Source: Phorcus lineatus
Taxonomy: Eukaryota > Mollusca > Gastropoda > Trochida > Trochidae
Length of the DNA stretch: 64,000 nucleotides
Direction: 5' to 3'
NCBI GenBank assembly: GCA_921293015.1
Contig: OV121091.1
Location: forward strand, 39,354,839 to 39,418,838
Below are positions 13,832 through 27,300 of the stretch, piece by piece; the stretch's first letter is position 1; every line of letters starts with the position of its first letter. The translations under genes and the position numbers were made by a program. The notes under the pieces are model-generated. The model made no database searches and had not been told where the DNA came from. It saw only the letters and a list, made by a program, of their open reading frames with translations.

Positions 13832-14773
13832 CTGAAATTGATAGACATTATCTTAGCAGGTGTAAATATACATGATTCCCTTTGACCAAACTTATGGTAA
13901 CTGATAATATTAAGAATACTTCTAATATCATATTTTCGGTTAACTAAAATAATATTTTTGCTAATTATTTTTGAGACAATAAGTTTTAAGTTATACATAG
14001 ATTCTAATCTCAAAAATTTCAATAATGCCTCTGTGATCTTTACCGTACGCCGCCATTTGTTATTGACGTGAAGCAAATCGACTATGCACAAATATTTTCA
14101 AAAACTTTTAATCTCTACATGACTTAATTATTCAAAGATGATTAAATATATATATATATACGTTCCTCTCTCGGTACGTGAACATGATTCAAATGTAGCA
14201 ATAATACAGATTGTGGTGACAATCTGCCGCATTAGCTACCTTTTATAGCCTCTCAACATTATCCATGATATATAGTTTTTTAATTTAACCAGGCCACTGG
14301 TGGATTGGCAATATATCTAGTACATACGAGTTTGAAGGACATGTGCAAGTGTCATATAAATGCTGAAAGACTTTAAAATAAATAGAATATGTAGGTCGTC
14401 AGCTTTTTTTATGATACATATATATGCATATAGTATTGCTACAATAAAAATGAAAGAGATTCTCTGAAAGAGGCACCAGGGATTTAACAAATCTAAATTG
14501 ACAATTCTCACTGGTCATAGAGTTGAAACAAAGCTTAAAGCTGTATGCAGCTTTTCATTTATTCTGGAGGAGACAAAATATTGTCTTAAGGTTTGATTGC
14601 TTGGGAACCTTATTTGGATCCAGAGGGCCACTATATTTACAGTTTGAATTCCTCATTGCTTTATAGGTCTGTGTAAAAGGTCTGTTTTTGAGAAGGCAAC
14701 AGAAATTTGGACCCTTGTTGATTACAATATAGAAAAACCCAATTGTTAAAGAGATTGCGCACCACCTTTTTAC

Positions 14774-14836
14774 CAATCTAGTTAAAACTAGATGTATTGA
14801 TTCGACGAATCAATACATCTAGTTTTAACTAGATTG
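14774..14836. repeat. Perfect 31-bp palindrome with 1-nt centre
   Basis: Two 31-base arms, beginning CAATCTAGTTAAAACTAGAT, mirror each other around base 14805 without mismatch. Each arm itself contains the smaller palindrome ATCTAGTTAAAACTAGAT. Confidence 0.9.
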
Positions 14837-14879
14837 CCTTTTTACCTAAGGCTTCTGCTTCTGGAGAGATATATAAAAA

Positions 14880-15290
14880 GAGATTTGAAGAGCATGGCCT
14901 CTTAGGCCCTCATTTTGGAACACAGAGTCACAAATCTACAATTCATAATCCCCATTGACAAACGTACGTGTACACAAGATTCATCCTCAAAGCCATTTCG
15001 GGTAAGAAGAACATAGGTGTTTTTGGCATTGCTCCCTTTTGGATCAGATAATGAAAACAGAGTTTTAGAGCATTGCAACCAAGACCCGCATTAGGGGTCA
15101 ATATAAAATGCTCATTGGTTGAGGTCCCTGTACACAAGATTTCAGCTTTCCAATGCCTGCTGATCTGGAGTAGAAGATGACAATAGTTTCTAGGGTATAA
15201 CACCCATTTGGGGCCACAGATTCACCAAGCCTACAATTTATAATCCCAATCGGCCAAGGTACAAGATTTTAGCCCCAATGGTTACCATGG
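14880..15290. repeat. Internally related repeat segments
   Basis: CAGAGTCACAAATCTACAAT ... TAATCCCCATTGACAAACGT at about 14924 resembles CAGATTCACCAAGCCTACAA ... TAATCCCAATCGGCCAAGGT at about 15218, each followed by ACAAGATT. Probably two copies of an interspersed repeat; it ends just before tail exon 33. Confidence 0.5.
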
Positions 15291-15298
15291 AAACTCAC

Positions 15299-15337
15299 CA
15301 GGAATGGTTGTGTAGGAGAAGGTGCAACCCGCGGTCT
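15299..15337 (-). CDS. Mucin exon 33: 39-nt proline-rich tail microexon
   Basis: It is bounded by acceptor CGTATACAG| and donor CTG|GTGAGT, with exactly 13 codons, phase 0 to 0: [13 protein letters not shown]. It joins exon 32 in frame. A short Pro-rich motif of this kind could bind SH3-type partners (inference). It could be a cassette exon because skipping keeps the frame. Confidence 0.6.
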
Positions 15338-18300
15338 CTGTATACGAAACTGGACAAGGAAATTGAAATAATGGATGTTATTAATATGTTTTGATAGAGC
15401 ATTATGAATAATTTTATGATATCAAATTCCGCAAAATAATTAATAAAATCAATTAAATTAGAGTTCATTGGAGTTCAAATTTTAAGCAAGACATTGAACG
15501 TGTGATCGAATTAATTTCTATGATTTAGAAACGATATTGTTTTAATAAAATATTTGCTTAATAGCAAGTATCTAATACGATTTAGCTGCAGTTGTTTTGA
15601 AGCAACAATATAAATATATAGCCTATATCAATGGCGAACCCCTGGAAACTTTGGATTTATTTCCTGCTGATATCAATACATGTATACAGATACTTTAAAC
15701 AAACATTTTGCACGCCGAAGTTAAAGTTGAATGCACCTACTGCACCACGAAAGATCAACAGATCGCTTATCATAAGTGTTTAAAGTCATTTCCACATCGT
15801 TCGGTTTATACAAATCCACGTCACAACTACCCAAACATTGTAAATTGATCCAACGCGGTAGCGAGATCGCCGAACCCTCACGCAAACGTTGTGTTTGTAT
15901 TTTTAATTCAAACTGTTACTTAAAGTTCTGATATCTAACAATTCACTTGAAATTTTTATTACGTATTGCTAAAATTAGAAATCATAAACCAGAATGTGCC
16001 TCGTAAGATTCATCATTCGACAAAGTCCGTAAGTGGAAGGGCATGTCGCCCGTTAAATGTTGTCTACCCTGTCAATTATCATACTGTAGATCTTTTCCAT
16101 GTGTGTAGATGTGCGCATAACGCTTTTTCCTAGTAATGAGTAAGCACGACTTCCCGCATTTTGTCGTCTGAGACGTCATAAAAACATTTGAGTGACTATT
16201 CATGACGTCACTGTAGCTGACTATCGCAAAGAAAAAAACGTTTGCTGGGTATTTCCATGAGATTTGAATAGAATAGAAAGACATTATTACACTCAGAAGT
16301 TTGCCTATAACGAAACTCGTGCAAATTTGTAAATAACTTTCAATCTCCCTTGGGTAATACAAAAAATTACACTCCCTTTATAAAGTTGTATGAGACTTTT
16401 CCTCTCGTAATAATCTCTGTATATCCAATAGAGATAATGATGTTTTTAAGATTCGTATTTGATCTTTACAAATATAAGCAGTATAAATGATAATATTATA
16501 CATATACACCAAAATATCCCTGTCTCGTTATGTCTAAAGTATATGCGTCTTAAGCATGTTTTAAGCATGGAATGTGCACTCAACATATAAACTATCAACA
16601 ATGTATGATAAAAAAAACTGTTAGGAGAGGTTTTACAGTGTTTCTAACAAAGGTCTCGCGACCTTTAAACTTCACTTACGTTTTCTTCGGGTTTTAATAC
16701 GTTGTATAGGAAGTCCCAGGAGAAGTTAGACCTAGTTTCCTCCTCCTGTACGCGTCTCTCTGGCCCAGGAGAAGTGTCTGAGATGTACACGAAATATTAG
16801 TTGAAAAAAGTAGAAGTAAATCAATGATTCTTTAACTAAAACACGTGTCAATATAATTTTTAAGTCAACGGTCTGAGATAAACACTACAATCATTCCATA
16901 TAAGTAATTCTAACAGCTAACGATTCGAAATTTGAAATGATAGATTAAAGAAATAAAAAGGTTAGGAATTGAGTGTGTAAAAGCATAAGAGACAGACGAT
17001 TGAATGCATAATCAAATACCTTGAAGTTCGGGGATTATTTTCTTCAAAAAGAAAATTCAGTAATAAGATCACTCAGTACATAAATCTTTTACTCTATTTT
17101 ATGCTAATGGCGATCATCTTAAAATACAACATTAATTTGTTATTCTCTATAGGTACGGGTTGAAATTTTGAACATCGTTGTCCCTTTCTTGACATTCTAC
17201 GTCAAAACGGCATTTATGAAAAATAATATCCAAAACCTCCTGTTCGTGTTCATAACAACAACTTCATTATGGCTATTAAATGTGAATTTGAACCTGAATC
17301 CGGAAAGTAAAGAATTCATCCAAATTTTATTATTCAGTTCTCCCAAGCTGAGTTAACGAGTCGACGAATATAGGATTTCATTACAGATACAACAGCTGGT
17401 ACAAAGAGTACCATGACTCATGGTCTGGAGTGTTTTAAAAGAGTTGTCTAACTCATTTTATCTTTGTTGGTCTTTATACCTGAATATTTCGTTTCTGGTG
17501 AATGGTTACCTTAATGCATAACCATTGACTGTGTAAAAGTTGTTATTCATATGATAAACCTGACGGTTTGCTCTCCTATCGTTATGATACAGCATAAAAC
17601 ATGCAAATTGGATATTGGGATTAGATATCAAATGATTTGGTTTATCAGTTTATGAAGTAAGGTAAAAGCATGCTATTTATAAAATGACTGAACACTAAAA
17701 CCTATGTTATGAAAAAAGTAAGCCGCTAAATATACAACAGCATAAGAAGTAAGAAAACATATCTGGCACAAATATACTTTGCAAGAAACTAAATGTGAAT
17801 TACTATCAACCATGTGTTTCATGTCTTTCACTGCAAAAATACACTACCAAGCTAATGCGTCGACTGCATTTATTTTTATGTAAACACCGCAATGCAATAA
17901 TGTGTGTTTTTAGATAACCAGAATTAAAACGTGACAGCCGATTTGAAACAATGTACCTTGTTTTCCTAAAGATTAAAGTTTTCCTTATTTAAATAGTTTC
18001 CTCAAAGCGTGCCTTTAACCTAAAACGTCTCTTGCAGTGAAACATTTTTGTTAGATTAGGTCATTTACACGGCTGTCTTGTCTTTCTCTAAATAAAACAT
18101 AAATTACAGGTTCAGCCAAACATGCATTGTCATCCAAAAACTCAAAAGGTAGGAAGATGTCATGCTCTGAGCAACCCAGCGATAATGACATTGCAAAAGC
18201 TTGAAAATCGTTCCCGAGACCTGTTTGCACTGATGAAGAGAGAAAGATATAGAATATATCTTGCATAAAGGATGCAGCCAAACATATCTTGTCATAAAAA

Positions 18301-21300
18301 AAATGAAAAGGTAGGAAGATGTCCTGCTCTGTACAACCGAGCGTAATGAAATTGCAAAAATTCGTAAATCGTTCACGCGGTCGGTTTGCACCGATGAACA
18401 TGGAAAGATGAAGAACATATATTGCATAAAGGATTCACTCAGACATGCATTGAAATTCAAAAACCCAAAAATAGCAATATTTTATGGCGTTCATTACAAT
18501 GTCATTCTAAATACATCATAATCTTTTAAGCAGATACTTGAATATGATAAGTTTCCAAGAGAAATAGATTAAAGAACAGTTTGGTTCTAAATAGATATAA
18601 ATCCCCCGTGATGTCTTCTATTTGAATCCTAAAGAGGGTTATCAGGCTATACACTTATGGAAAATTAAAAACTTTGGTCTGTGAGGTGTTGAGTAAACTG
18701 TCCTTGAAATATCCATTATTTAAGTTTCACAGAATGTTAATGGTAATTGGGGAAAATACATCATATTCCAAAATTCGAACGTTTACTTATTAGAAGGTAA
18801 TACTTAAGCTTGTTTAGGTTTCAGCTCAGATGAATGTATCTTTAAATGTTCATTTGGTCAGACAGTTCTAAAAGGAAGTCAAACAAAAATCAAAATGGCA
18901 ATAAAACCACTAACCACTACTCATGATTTACTTTTTGGTTTTTATTGGGATAATGCATCTTTTACAATAATGCAAATTCCTAAGCTGATTCCTAAGCTCA
19001 GATGAATGTATCTTTAAATGTTCATTTGGTCAGACAGTTCTAAAAGGAAGTCAAACAAAAATCAAAATGGCAATAAAACCACTAACCACTACTCATGATT
19101 TACTTTTTGGTTTTTATTGGGATAATGCATCTTTTACAATAATGCAAATTCCTAAGCTGATTTTGGAATATCATCCAGGTTAAAACATATAAAGAAACTA
19201 AATTTGTGAAGTTCTATACGGTACTGCAAATTAACAGTTTTTACTAAAATAACCAGATTAAGAAATGATTTTTTACATTAGTAAACAAAAACTTCAATTT
19301 TCAAAAAGAGACACATTTACAAATTTACTCAAACCCCTGCCTCAAAAACATTTGATCTCGACTACGAATATTTCATAAGAACCCTGTCACATTGTAACAG
19401 AAGTGATTGTGACATTGCCTCAAGCGGGATTCGAGCCCGCGACCTCCGGGTGAGAGTCCTAATTTACCGATTCAGCAAAAGAGATATCTCTCTGGCCAAA
19501 CTCTGTAGGAATGGTTTTATTTCACCCTATTGCTGAACACTTTACTTTCTAAAGGAGCACTTCAAATGAATGCATAGTATAAGATGTATGAATGCAACTA
19601 GTGTAAACGGACCATTTGGTGAGTAAGGTAAGGTAACAAATACCTGCATAAGAGAAGCCTGAAGTTGGTCTTGAAGGCGGCACATTAGTCCTGGAGGATC
19701 TGTAGAAGCCGAGACTTGGTGCCCCTCCCGTCTTCTCTGATGGCTTGAAGGAGTTGGTTGGTGTCTCCCAACTCGTGTAGTAGCGGTTATACATCCCTTC
19801 GTTAAAACCCACACTGTCCAGGCTTCGTCTACCATGGCTGGCGAAGGCCGACGTCAAGCTCCCGAAAGCTTCACGAACGTTGGATCTGGATTTGGATGAG
19901 GTCTTTGATACCATTTTGAATTCGATTACTAGAATTGGGATAGCGAAGATTATTAATATTACCCATTCGAAAGGACTATCGTGTATACAGACCGCAGCTA
20001 GGAAGCGAGAATGTTTTTATAGATTGATATAAAATTTGAAACATTTAAATTTCTCACGGGTCTCTATGCTGTCTGTGCAGCAGGCCATTCTCTTTCCTCC
20101 TCCGTCGTCTACAGAGACACACCGACAACACAACCACCACCACGATGAAGACGACGACAACGGGAATTCCGACTCCTAGGGCTATCTTCAACGGTATGGC
20201 TGGCAGAACAGACCAAGAGAAAATGCTTAAAACATATTAACTAACAATTATAAATTTGTATACCGGTCATCGTATAGTGTCTTCAGTTCTCGGTCACAAG
20301 GATTTATAATGTTCTCATACTATCGATTTGATAAAGTTAAGAGTATCGGTACATTAAACTCTGCTGACTGGGGAAGGTTTTTCTACTCGTCTTCTCGTAA
20401 GCTACTCAAACCGCCTCATGGCGTATATTTTCGATCATCTATCAATAGTGTGTTGCAACAACATTATATGTATTCTTTGTAAAGAAACACATTGCCAACT
20501 TAAACATAGAAGTATTACTACTTAAGAATTCTACTCCATTTTGAGGTGATCGTGTTATGAAGTGTAGATAATGTGAATATTCAAAAGTAAGAAGTAACCG
20601 TATACTTACTTTCAACGGTCCTGTTAAAAATCAAAATGAAAATTATTAGAAAATCATGTTAGGCTGCATTCAAGCTATCAACAATATGATTTCACTTCAC
20701 AAATATTTTGTTTTATTCTTTTATGAAGTTGTGAATATCAAATTACGTTCGAACATATTTGTTTCAAAACTGCTTTTTAGACATCGGAGAGACATTGGGT
20801 TATAGTGCTGTATATCATCATTGTTATCATCATCATCATCATCATCATCATCATTATTATTATTATTATTATTATTATATCAAACAGGGAGTACATGCAA
20901 ACAGTTTTAACAGAAAAACGACGACTCACATTTTCGTGCACTGCGGAATACTGTCTTTGCCTTCTGTGCATCCACCTGAACAGGAATCCTTCTCGAAAAT
21001 GGCCATGATGTCACAGCCTTTAGTTGTGTTGGTAATGCTAAAGTTTCCTGCAAGCGAGGAAAAGATCAGATCAGATGAGTGGTAGGTTACAAATGGTAAA
21101 TGCTTTAGAAAACATTGAGGGTAAGCTTACTGATGACGTCTTGTCATCAAACTATTACTAAGAGTAGTAGTAGTAGTAGTAGTATCAGCAGATGCAGCAG
21201 GAGCAGTGACAGTAGTGGTAGCAGTGACAGAAGATAAAGAAATAGAAAATCGAGTAGGAATTGAAGTAATAGTAGAAGTAGAAGTTCAGAAGTAGAAGTA

Positions 21301-24300
21301 GTGGTAATAGTAATAGTAGTATTGTCAGTAGTAGCAATAGTAGCAGTAGATAAAAACATATACGTAGTAACTGAAGTAGTAGTAGAAGATGAAATAGAAG
21401 TGAAGAAGTTGAAGTTGAAGAAGAAGAAGAAGAAGCCATTAAGACTCAATAATAAGTCATCCAAAACTAGTTGTTGATGAAGTTGTAATTGTTTATTAGG
21501 AATTGTTGTTGCACCACAAAGAAATCTCTTTCCAGCACAGTTGCATGTTTGGGTACTGCTACATTTATTTAGTTATTCAAATTCAATATTACATCAATCG
21601 TACACTTATACCACTATGTTAAATCTTAATTTAACTGAAAGATCGTTATTAGGTGTACGAACCCGACTCAGTATCTGCCTGTATGTCAATCACTGTGGCG
21701 CCAAGAATTGACGTCTTTGCCAAAACCAAAGAGCCACCAACAAACTGGCTGTGTACATTAGGATAAGAAGAGTCTAGTTTCAACGTTGAATGGGCTTTCA
21801 CACTGCCACGTCTTTGGAATAGATAAAACAATATATGATGCACGTGTTTTTAAGTAAAGTATTTGATAACCATTTAGATTAACCAATTCGAGTATGTCTT
21901 AAAGTCAAATTGATCTATTATACTTGAATAAGATTGTTTTCTACAGATCAGCTGACTATTAATGGTATTTAAATCCTTCTTAAAAATATAAATTAACTTG
22001 GATGAGGCTGATATATTTTCGTACCTTAAAGGACCGTTTATTACCAGACTCAAGACAGCACCGTGTAGATAACTTGTGTAGTGTTTTTTCAGCTGAAATA
22101 CAGGTTGAAATGAGGTTGAAAAGATTTATTGTAAAAAAACGCGTGTTTATAAATAGATGTCCTCATTTTACCAGACAAATTTTCATATGTCCTTATTCTA
22201 TTTCACAAAAACACCTTCAGAGACATTAAAGGGTTGTAATACTTCAAATATAAAAAAAACTGAATTCGACATTATATATTGCAGAGTGTGCTTCAAAAAG
22301 AAGAAAACATTAAATTTGACATTGTGTATTGTAGAATGTTGTTTCATCAATTCTTGTTTTTCGTTCAGAAAAACTTGCGTAATATTTTTTTGGTATTACC
22401 TCAGTTTCAATATCGTTTGAAAGTTTGAGTTCATCCGAAGACTTTGCTGGGAACTTCATATCAAGATGAATAATCAGGATGATTGTCTCAATTCTTACAC
22501 CTGAAACCAATCAAACTTGTTTGGATGTAAGAAACATTGTTTTCCAAACTAATCTTTCAAATCGTTTAAAAACGAAGTGACATTCAAGTATCTTTTTGGA
22601 GTGCCATAAGCCAAACACTATCAATTAAGTTTATTATGAAGTACTGACCGTTCAGAAAATTCGACTTTTTTTTAGGAGCCTCGATGTTGCTACTATAGAA
22701 GTTTTGTTTTTGTACCAAAAGAAGACAATGTTCTGCTGCCAAAGTCCATTGGAAACTTATTTAAAGGAGACGCAAGGGCAGTTATTTTCATTTATGCTTC
22801 TGCTCATGTTCAAGACCTTTGCTGTTGATTGAAAACAACACCCATTTTTCATTTCGGAAAGTTGAGTGAGATGATTTGATGTGATTGTTTGAATACATCA
22901 AAGTAATATCAATTTAAAAAAATGTTACGTTGTAATCTGCAGCCTTTGACCAATGTTTGTTTCCATTACTTTAAATTAAGGCAAATGTGTATTAATCGTG
23001 AGGTCAGACGGTGTTCTAGAAAGCGATGTCTCTGCAGATTGCGTCAACGACGACGTACCTGAAGATGTTGTTATTGAAGACGACGATACAGATGTAGATG
23101 TGGGCGAGGTTGTCGTTGGAACTAATAAAAAAAGTACAAATCTTTCAGTTCAGTTCAGTTTTCAGTTTAGTTTATTCAATTCAGTTATATAAAATGTCAA
23201 TAATTGGGAAAGTCCATTGCTAATTATGTGAATCCATAAAACCGCACAATTTTATTTGAAAAAGGCCATGGGCTCTGTGGCTCATCAGGTATTTCCCTAT
23301 CGTTGTATCAACATTTGAATATTAACAATTATTCAACTCCTTTGACACGTGATGTTTTATCTGAAGTAGAATTGCGAGATTTATGATTTTTAGAAATGCA
23401 TATAAACTGATCAATTACAAGTTAAAAACCCAAAAGTTAAGTCTTTTGTTTTGTCATTGCGAATTTGACTGACAATACCAATTTTTACATTTTTGTATTT
23501 CATTTTAGAAAAAGTGTATAGTTTCTTTAACTTATTTCATGTGATTTAGTCGGACATCGTTTCATGGTTTCTCTAAGCTGCCATTATTGATTTTTTTTAA
23601 ATGTATTAAAATCTTCAAATGCTTACATCGTTGAAAAACATACATATTGTTATCACACTCGTTAAAAACCTACGAGAATTGATTCATTACTCGAGTATAA
23701 ACTGTTTCTTACACAAATCACCCAACCTTGACATTTTGATGCGGAGAGGTATGAGTATACCTACTTAGATTACACTAATCTTATCTAAATGCTTTAAATT
23801 GTATATTTAAGTAAAAGAACTTGGTGCCATATGCATCGCTCGACTACTGAATCATAATGGAGTGAGAGGGAACAATCGAATTACGTCTGGGGTCTTATCT
23901 ATCTTTAGTACAAACCGTCTCTAAAAAAAACACAATCATGTTACCATGTTTCATAATACGACTCTGAAAGTCTTTTTGATTAAACATGGCAAGACAGCAC
24001 AAAACCAGCAGGCAGTGGGTATGGTGACCGGCCTCTGCGTCACCGACACTTTAAATAAGGGACCAAATGGTTGTACTTAGTTCTTTGGAAAATCACGTTA
24101 AACCAGCACCATATATAAACGCATATCTTAGAGCTGTCGCATAAGTATGGGTATGTAACCGATTTGTACGAAACAGGCCAAGTTTCGTCTCAATTTAATC
24201 TTCACTATGCGGGTGGTAGGATACTGGTTTGGCGGCTCCGAAATGAAGGGTAAGAGCGGGGTATCATCCTCAACATGATATGCAGGAGGGTCATTGATGA

Positions 24301-27300
24301 TATGGGTTCGACATACCTACAGTAACAGAACAGAATTTACAGAACTCGTCTTGATGGACGTCTGACAGGTTTTCGTTACCGTAACACAGTCCTATAAGTC
24401 TAATTGTAGAACCGTTCGCTAGGAGAACATGGTGGCGTTTTAAGCTCCAATAGGACAATGCTCGTCCACATACGGCCCATGTCCGCTTATTTTAATAGGA
24501 ACAGTAACATAGCCCGCTAAACGTCCGAACAGGAATCCTATTAAACATTAACGGGATTTGCTACCTCGAAGGGTTTGCGATAGTAGCATTTGGATGATGT
24601 TTTCAAGTGTTTGCAGCACGAATGGCATGGTATTCTGAAGGCAACAATCGGAACACTGGGTTGAACAACCAGAAAGTTTCCTTGCGTGCAATACAGAGCA
24701 ATCTGTCTGTCATCCATCAAGTTTGTCGTTTTGGGCTTACCTATACCGGCGGCGACTTTGACTTAACCTGTTCTGCAGAGTTTTAAAGCAAACAGTCTGT
24801 CGCATGGACATACCGCTTTCACTAATAAACACCATCTGCCATCTTGTGTAACCAGATCACTTATCATTAACCCTTTTCGTGTATAACAAACTTGCTCAAT
24901 ACTACACTTTAAATCGTGGTTTCAGAAATGCGCACCAAAACTTGTGTAAAAGGTCCAGTTGAGTTATGTCAGATCAGGTGGTGTTCTTGTATTTTCTTTC
25001 AGATAACTATCAACCACAATTTTCTAAAGTTTGAACTCATTTCAAATTCTACTTAGGATCCTTCCGTCATGTGCAATTCATTTTGTATGCATTTATGATA
25101 AACGAATTATTAACTTTAGTATATTTCGATATAGACTTATACTTACTTCTCGTACATGTTGTGTGGTCAGGTTCAAGTTTGAAACCGTTATCACAGGTAC
25201 AGAAGAAACTTCCCACTTGGTTGACGCATCCTTGTTCGCAGGTTCTGTTCACCTTGCATTCGTCAATATCTGAAACGTATGTGCTTCCTCATTGATCCTG
25301 TATGTAGATATTATTGTTCATTTCCATATGGTGCTTGTACCATTTTAAAGGGAAACATAGAACGTTGTTAACATTTCAAACTCCATAAATTGTGTTATTT
25401 CATCAGGAAGAAAAGGTTGGTTTTGATAATTATCATTTCAATGCTTATTCGTTCATCATGGAGACAATAAACATATGTTTTATGATCCAATGTGAAAATT
25501 AAGGGAATATATTTTTAATTAGACTCAGAATGTAAACAAATTATAAAACAAACTGTGTCCCTTTAATGTTTATATGTATGAAGTCTACGATTTAATATAC
25601 TTCGTTACAAACTACATAGTTCCGTCAACATTTTTATTAAAATTGGTTAAGAACTATATTTCACAATGTAGTTGAAAGATGGATTTGTTTACAAGCAATC
25701 GATTAATAAAGGCTTCTGAACACAAGAGTCTTCAATGTTGACCGACTTCAAATCCTAAACAATTTTAGTAAAAAGCATCTCATAAGGAAGATAAATGTTA
25801 AGGAACTGGTTCAAAGTTGTCGATCTCTTAACCATACCTTCGCAGCGTTTCTGATTAGCATTGTAAGCGTAGCCCTCTGCACAATGACACCCATATGAAC
25901 CCTTGATGTTATGACAGGTGACATTCACTCCACATATATCTTTAGTTTCACATTCGTTAATATCAACATCACAGAAGTGCCCTGTCCACCCTTGTTTACA
26001 TCTGCAGCTGCCGTTTACGTTGTCACAGATGTTGTTAGTAGCGCCTTCTTTACAGGAACAGTTATTGGAGCAGCGAGCACCCCAGTTACCCGGAAGACAT
26101 TCTGAAATAAAAAAACCAACACATTAAATTAAGTCGTTCAGACGATTTAATTATATTTTTTTATCTCTACCTTTTTAATTATAAGAACGCCCAATACAAC
26201 GCAAACAAAAGATTAATGATCATAATGCTACCATGCCATAGTTAAAGAGGTCTTATACTTTTGGCCAATAAAATGGTGTCCATTAATTGTTTGGAATTAT
26301 TTTCCCAATTATGATTATGTTATATAGTGCATAGGACGACTTATAAAATTAATACGTAATCTCGCACATATCCCTATTGAAATATATGAATGGTTTTAAA
26401 TTACTAAAGATAACTTAGGCGAAACTCCGTAGGTGGGACAGATAAGAATCATAATGTAATCACACAAACTGATTTCCTTTCGTGTTGCTAGGAAATAAAA
26501 TTCAAAATGTCATGTTTAAAGGGCCACAGAGTATGTTGTCAAAGATGTCAAGTTTCATAAATTGCGTAATTTTTAAAGTAGTGGTTTGTTCTGAAAATGA
26601 GCATCTAAGTGCTTTTAAGTTAAGTTTAGTGACAATAAACCGGTTAACGTCGTCATTTGAGATCATTAACCGGACAATGCCGCGCGCCAAGCGTAATTTT
26701 GGAAACGTATTAACAGAAGACAAAAAGAGTGTTGAGTGGTGGTGTTAAGTAAGTCATTTAACTAATATATTTGTAAATTGGACGTAGAATTAATACTTCC
26801 TGGCATTTATATTGCCATTTTTCATAAATCTTTGAAAACAAGAAAATTTAACAATTCGGGCATTTTAGCCATAAAGATGCAACTGTAAAGGGGCGATGTG
26901 AACTTAACTTAGGACATAAAGTATTATGGTGAAACCACAGAAAAATATCAACATATCACTTTAACAAATGATTGGGGCTTTTTAAAAAAGAATTAAAATT
27001 ATTTTCACGACTTGCTATAGTTTTCAAGTTTTCTTCTATTGCAACCAAAATTAAATGATGACCCATGATCGTATCGTGAATATTGACTTTCACCGACCAT
27101 CAGTTACCTGTGCAACTTGTGAGAGTGTTGTCCAGTCTGAAGCCAGTCGGACAGTGACACTGCGCTCGACCCGTGCTGCTTCTAGCACACGTGCTTCCGT
27201 TACACGGATTCGGGGTGCAGGGGTCAATATCTGCAAATATAGAACTCTTCTCTAATTTTGATTAAATGATGGGCAGCTTATTTCTATGAGCTGTCAGGAT

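Noticed and set aside
13744..14091. 115-codon minus-strand frame as a stand-alone gene
   Set aside because: The upstream three quarters is AT-driven Ile/Lys/Asn-rich text with no domain. Only the last 29 codons, after a good acceptor, are kept as a candidate exon.
19416..19490. Functional tRNA gene on the minus strand
   Set aside because: The T arm is good, but no acceptor or D stem can be paired. Better read as a SINE remnant.
20058..20220. Transmembrane exon starting at the upstream TTTTAAG acceptor, joined directly to exon 28
   Set aside because: It is in phase (adds [10 protein letters not shown]), but the acceptor is poor compared with TCTGTTCTGCCAG, which fits once the 11-nt microexon is included.
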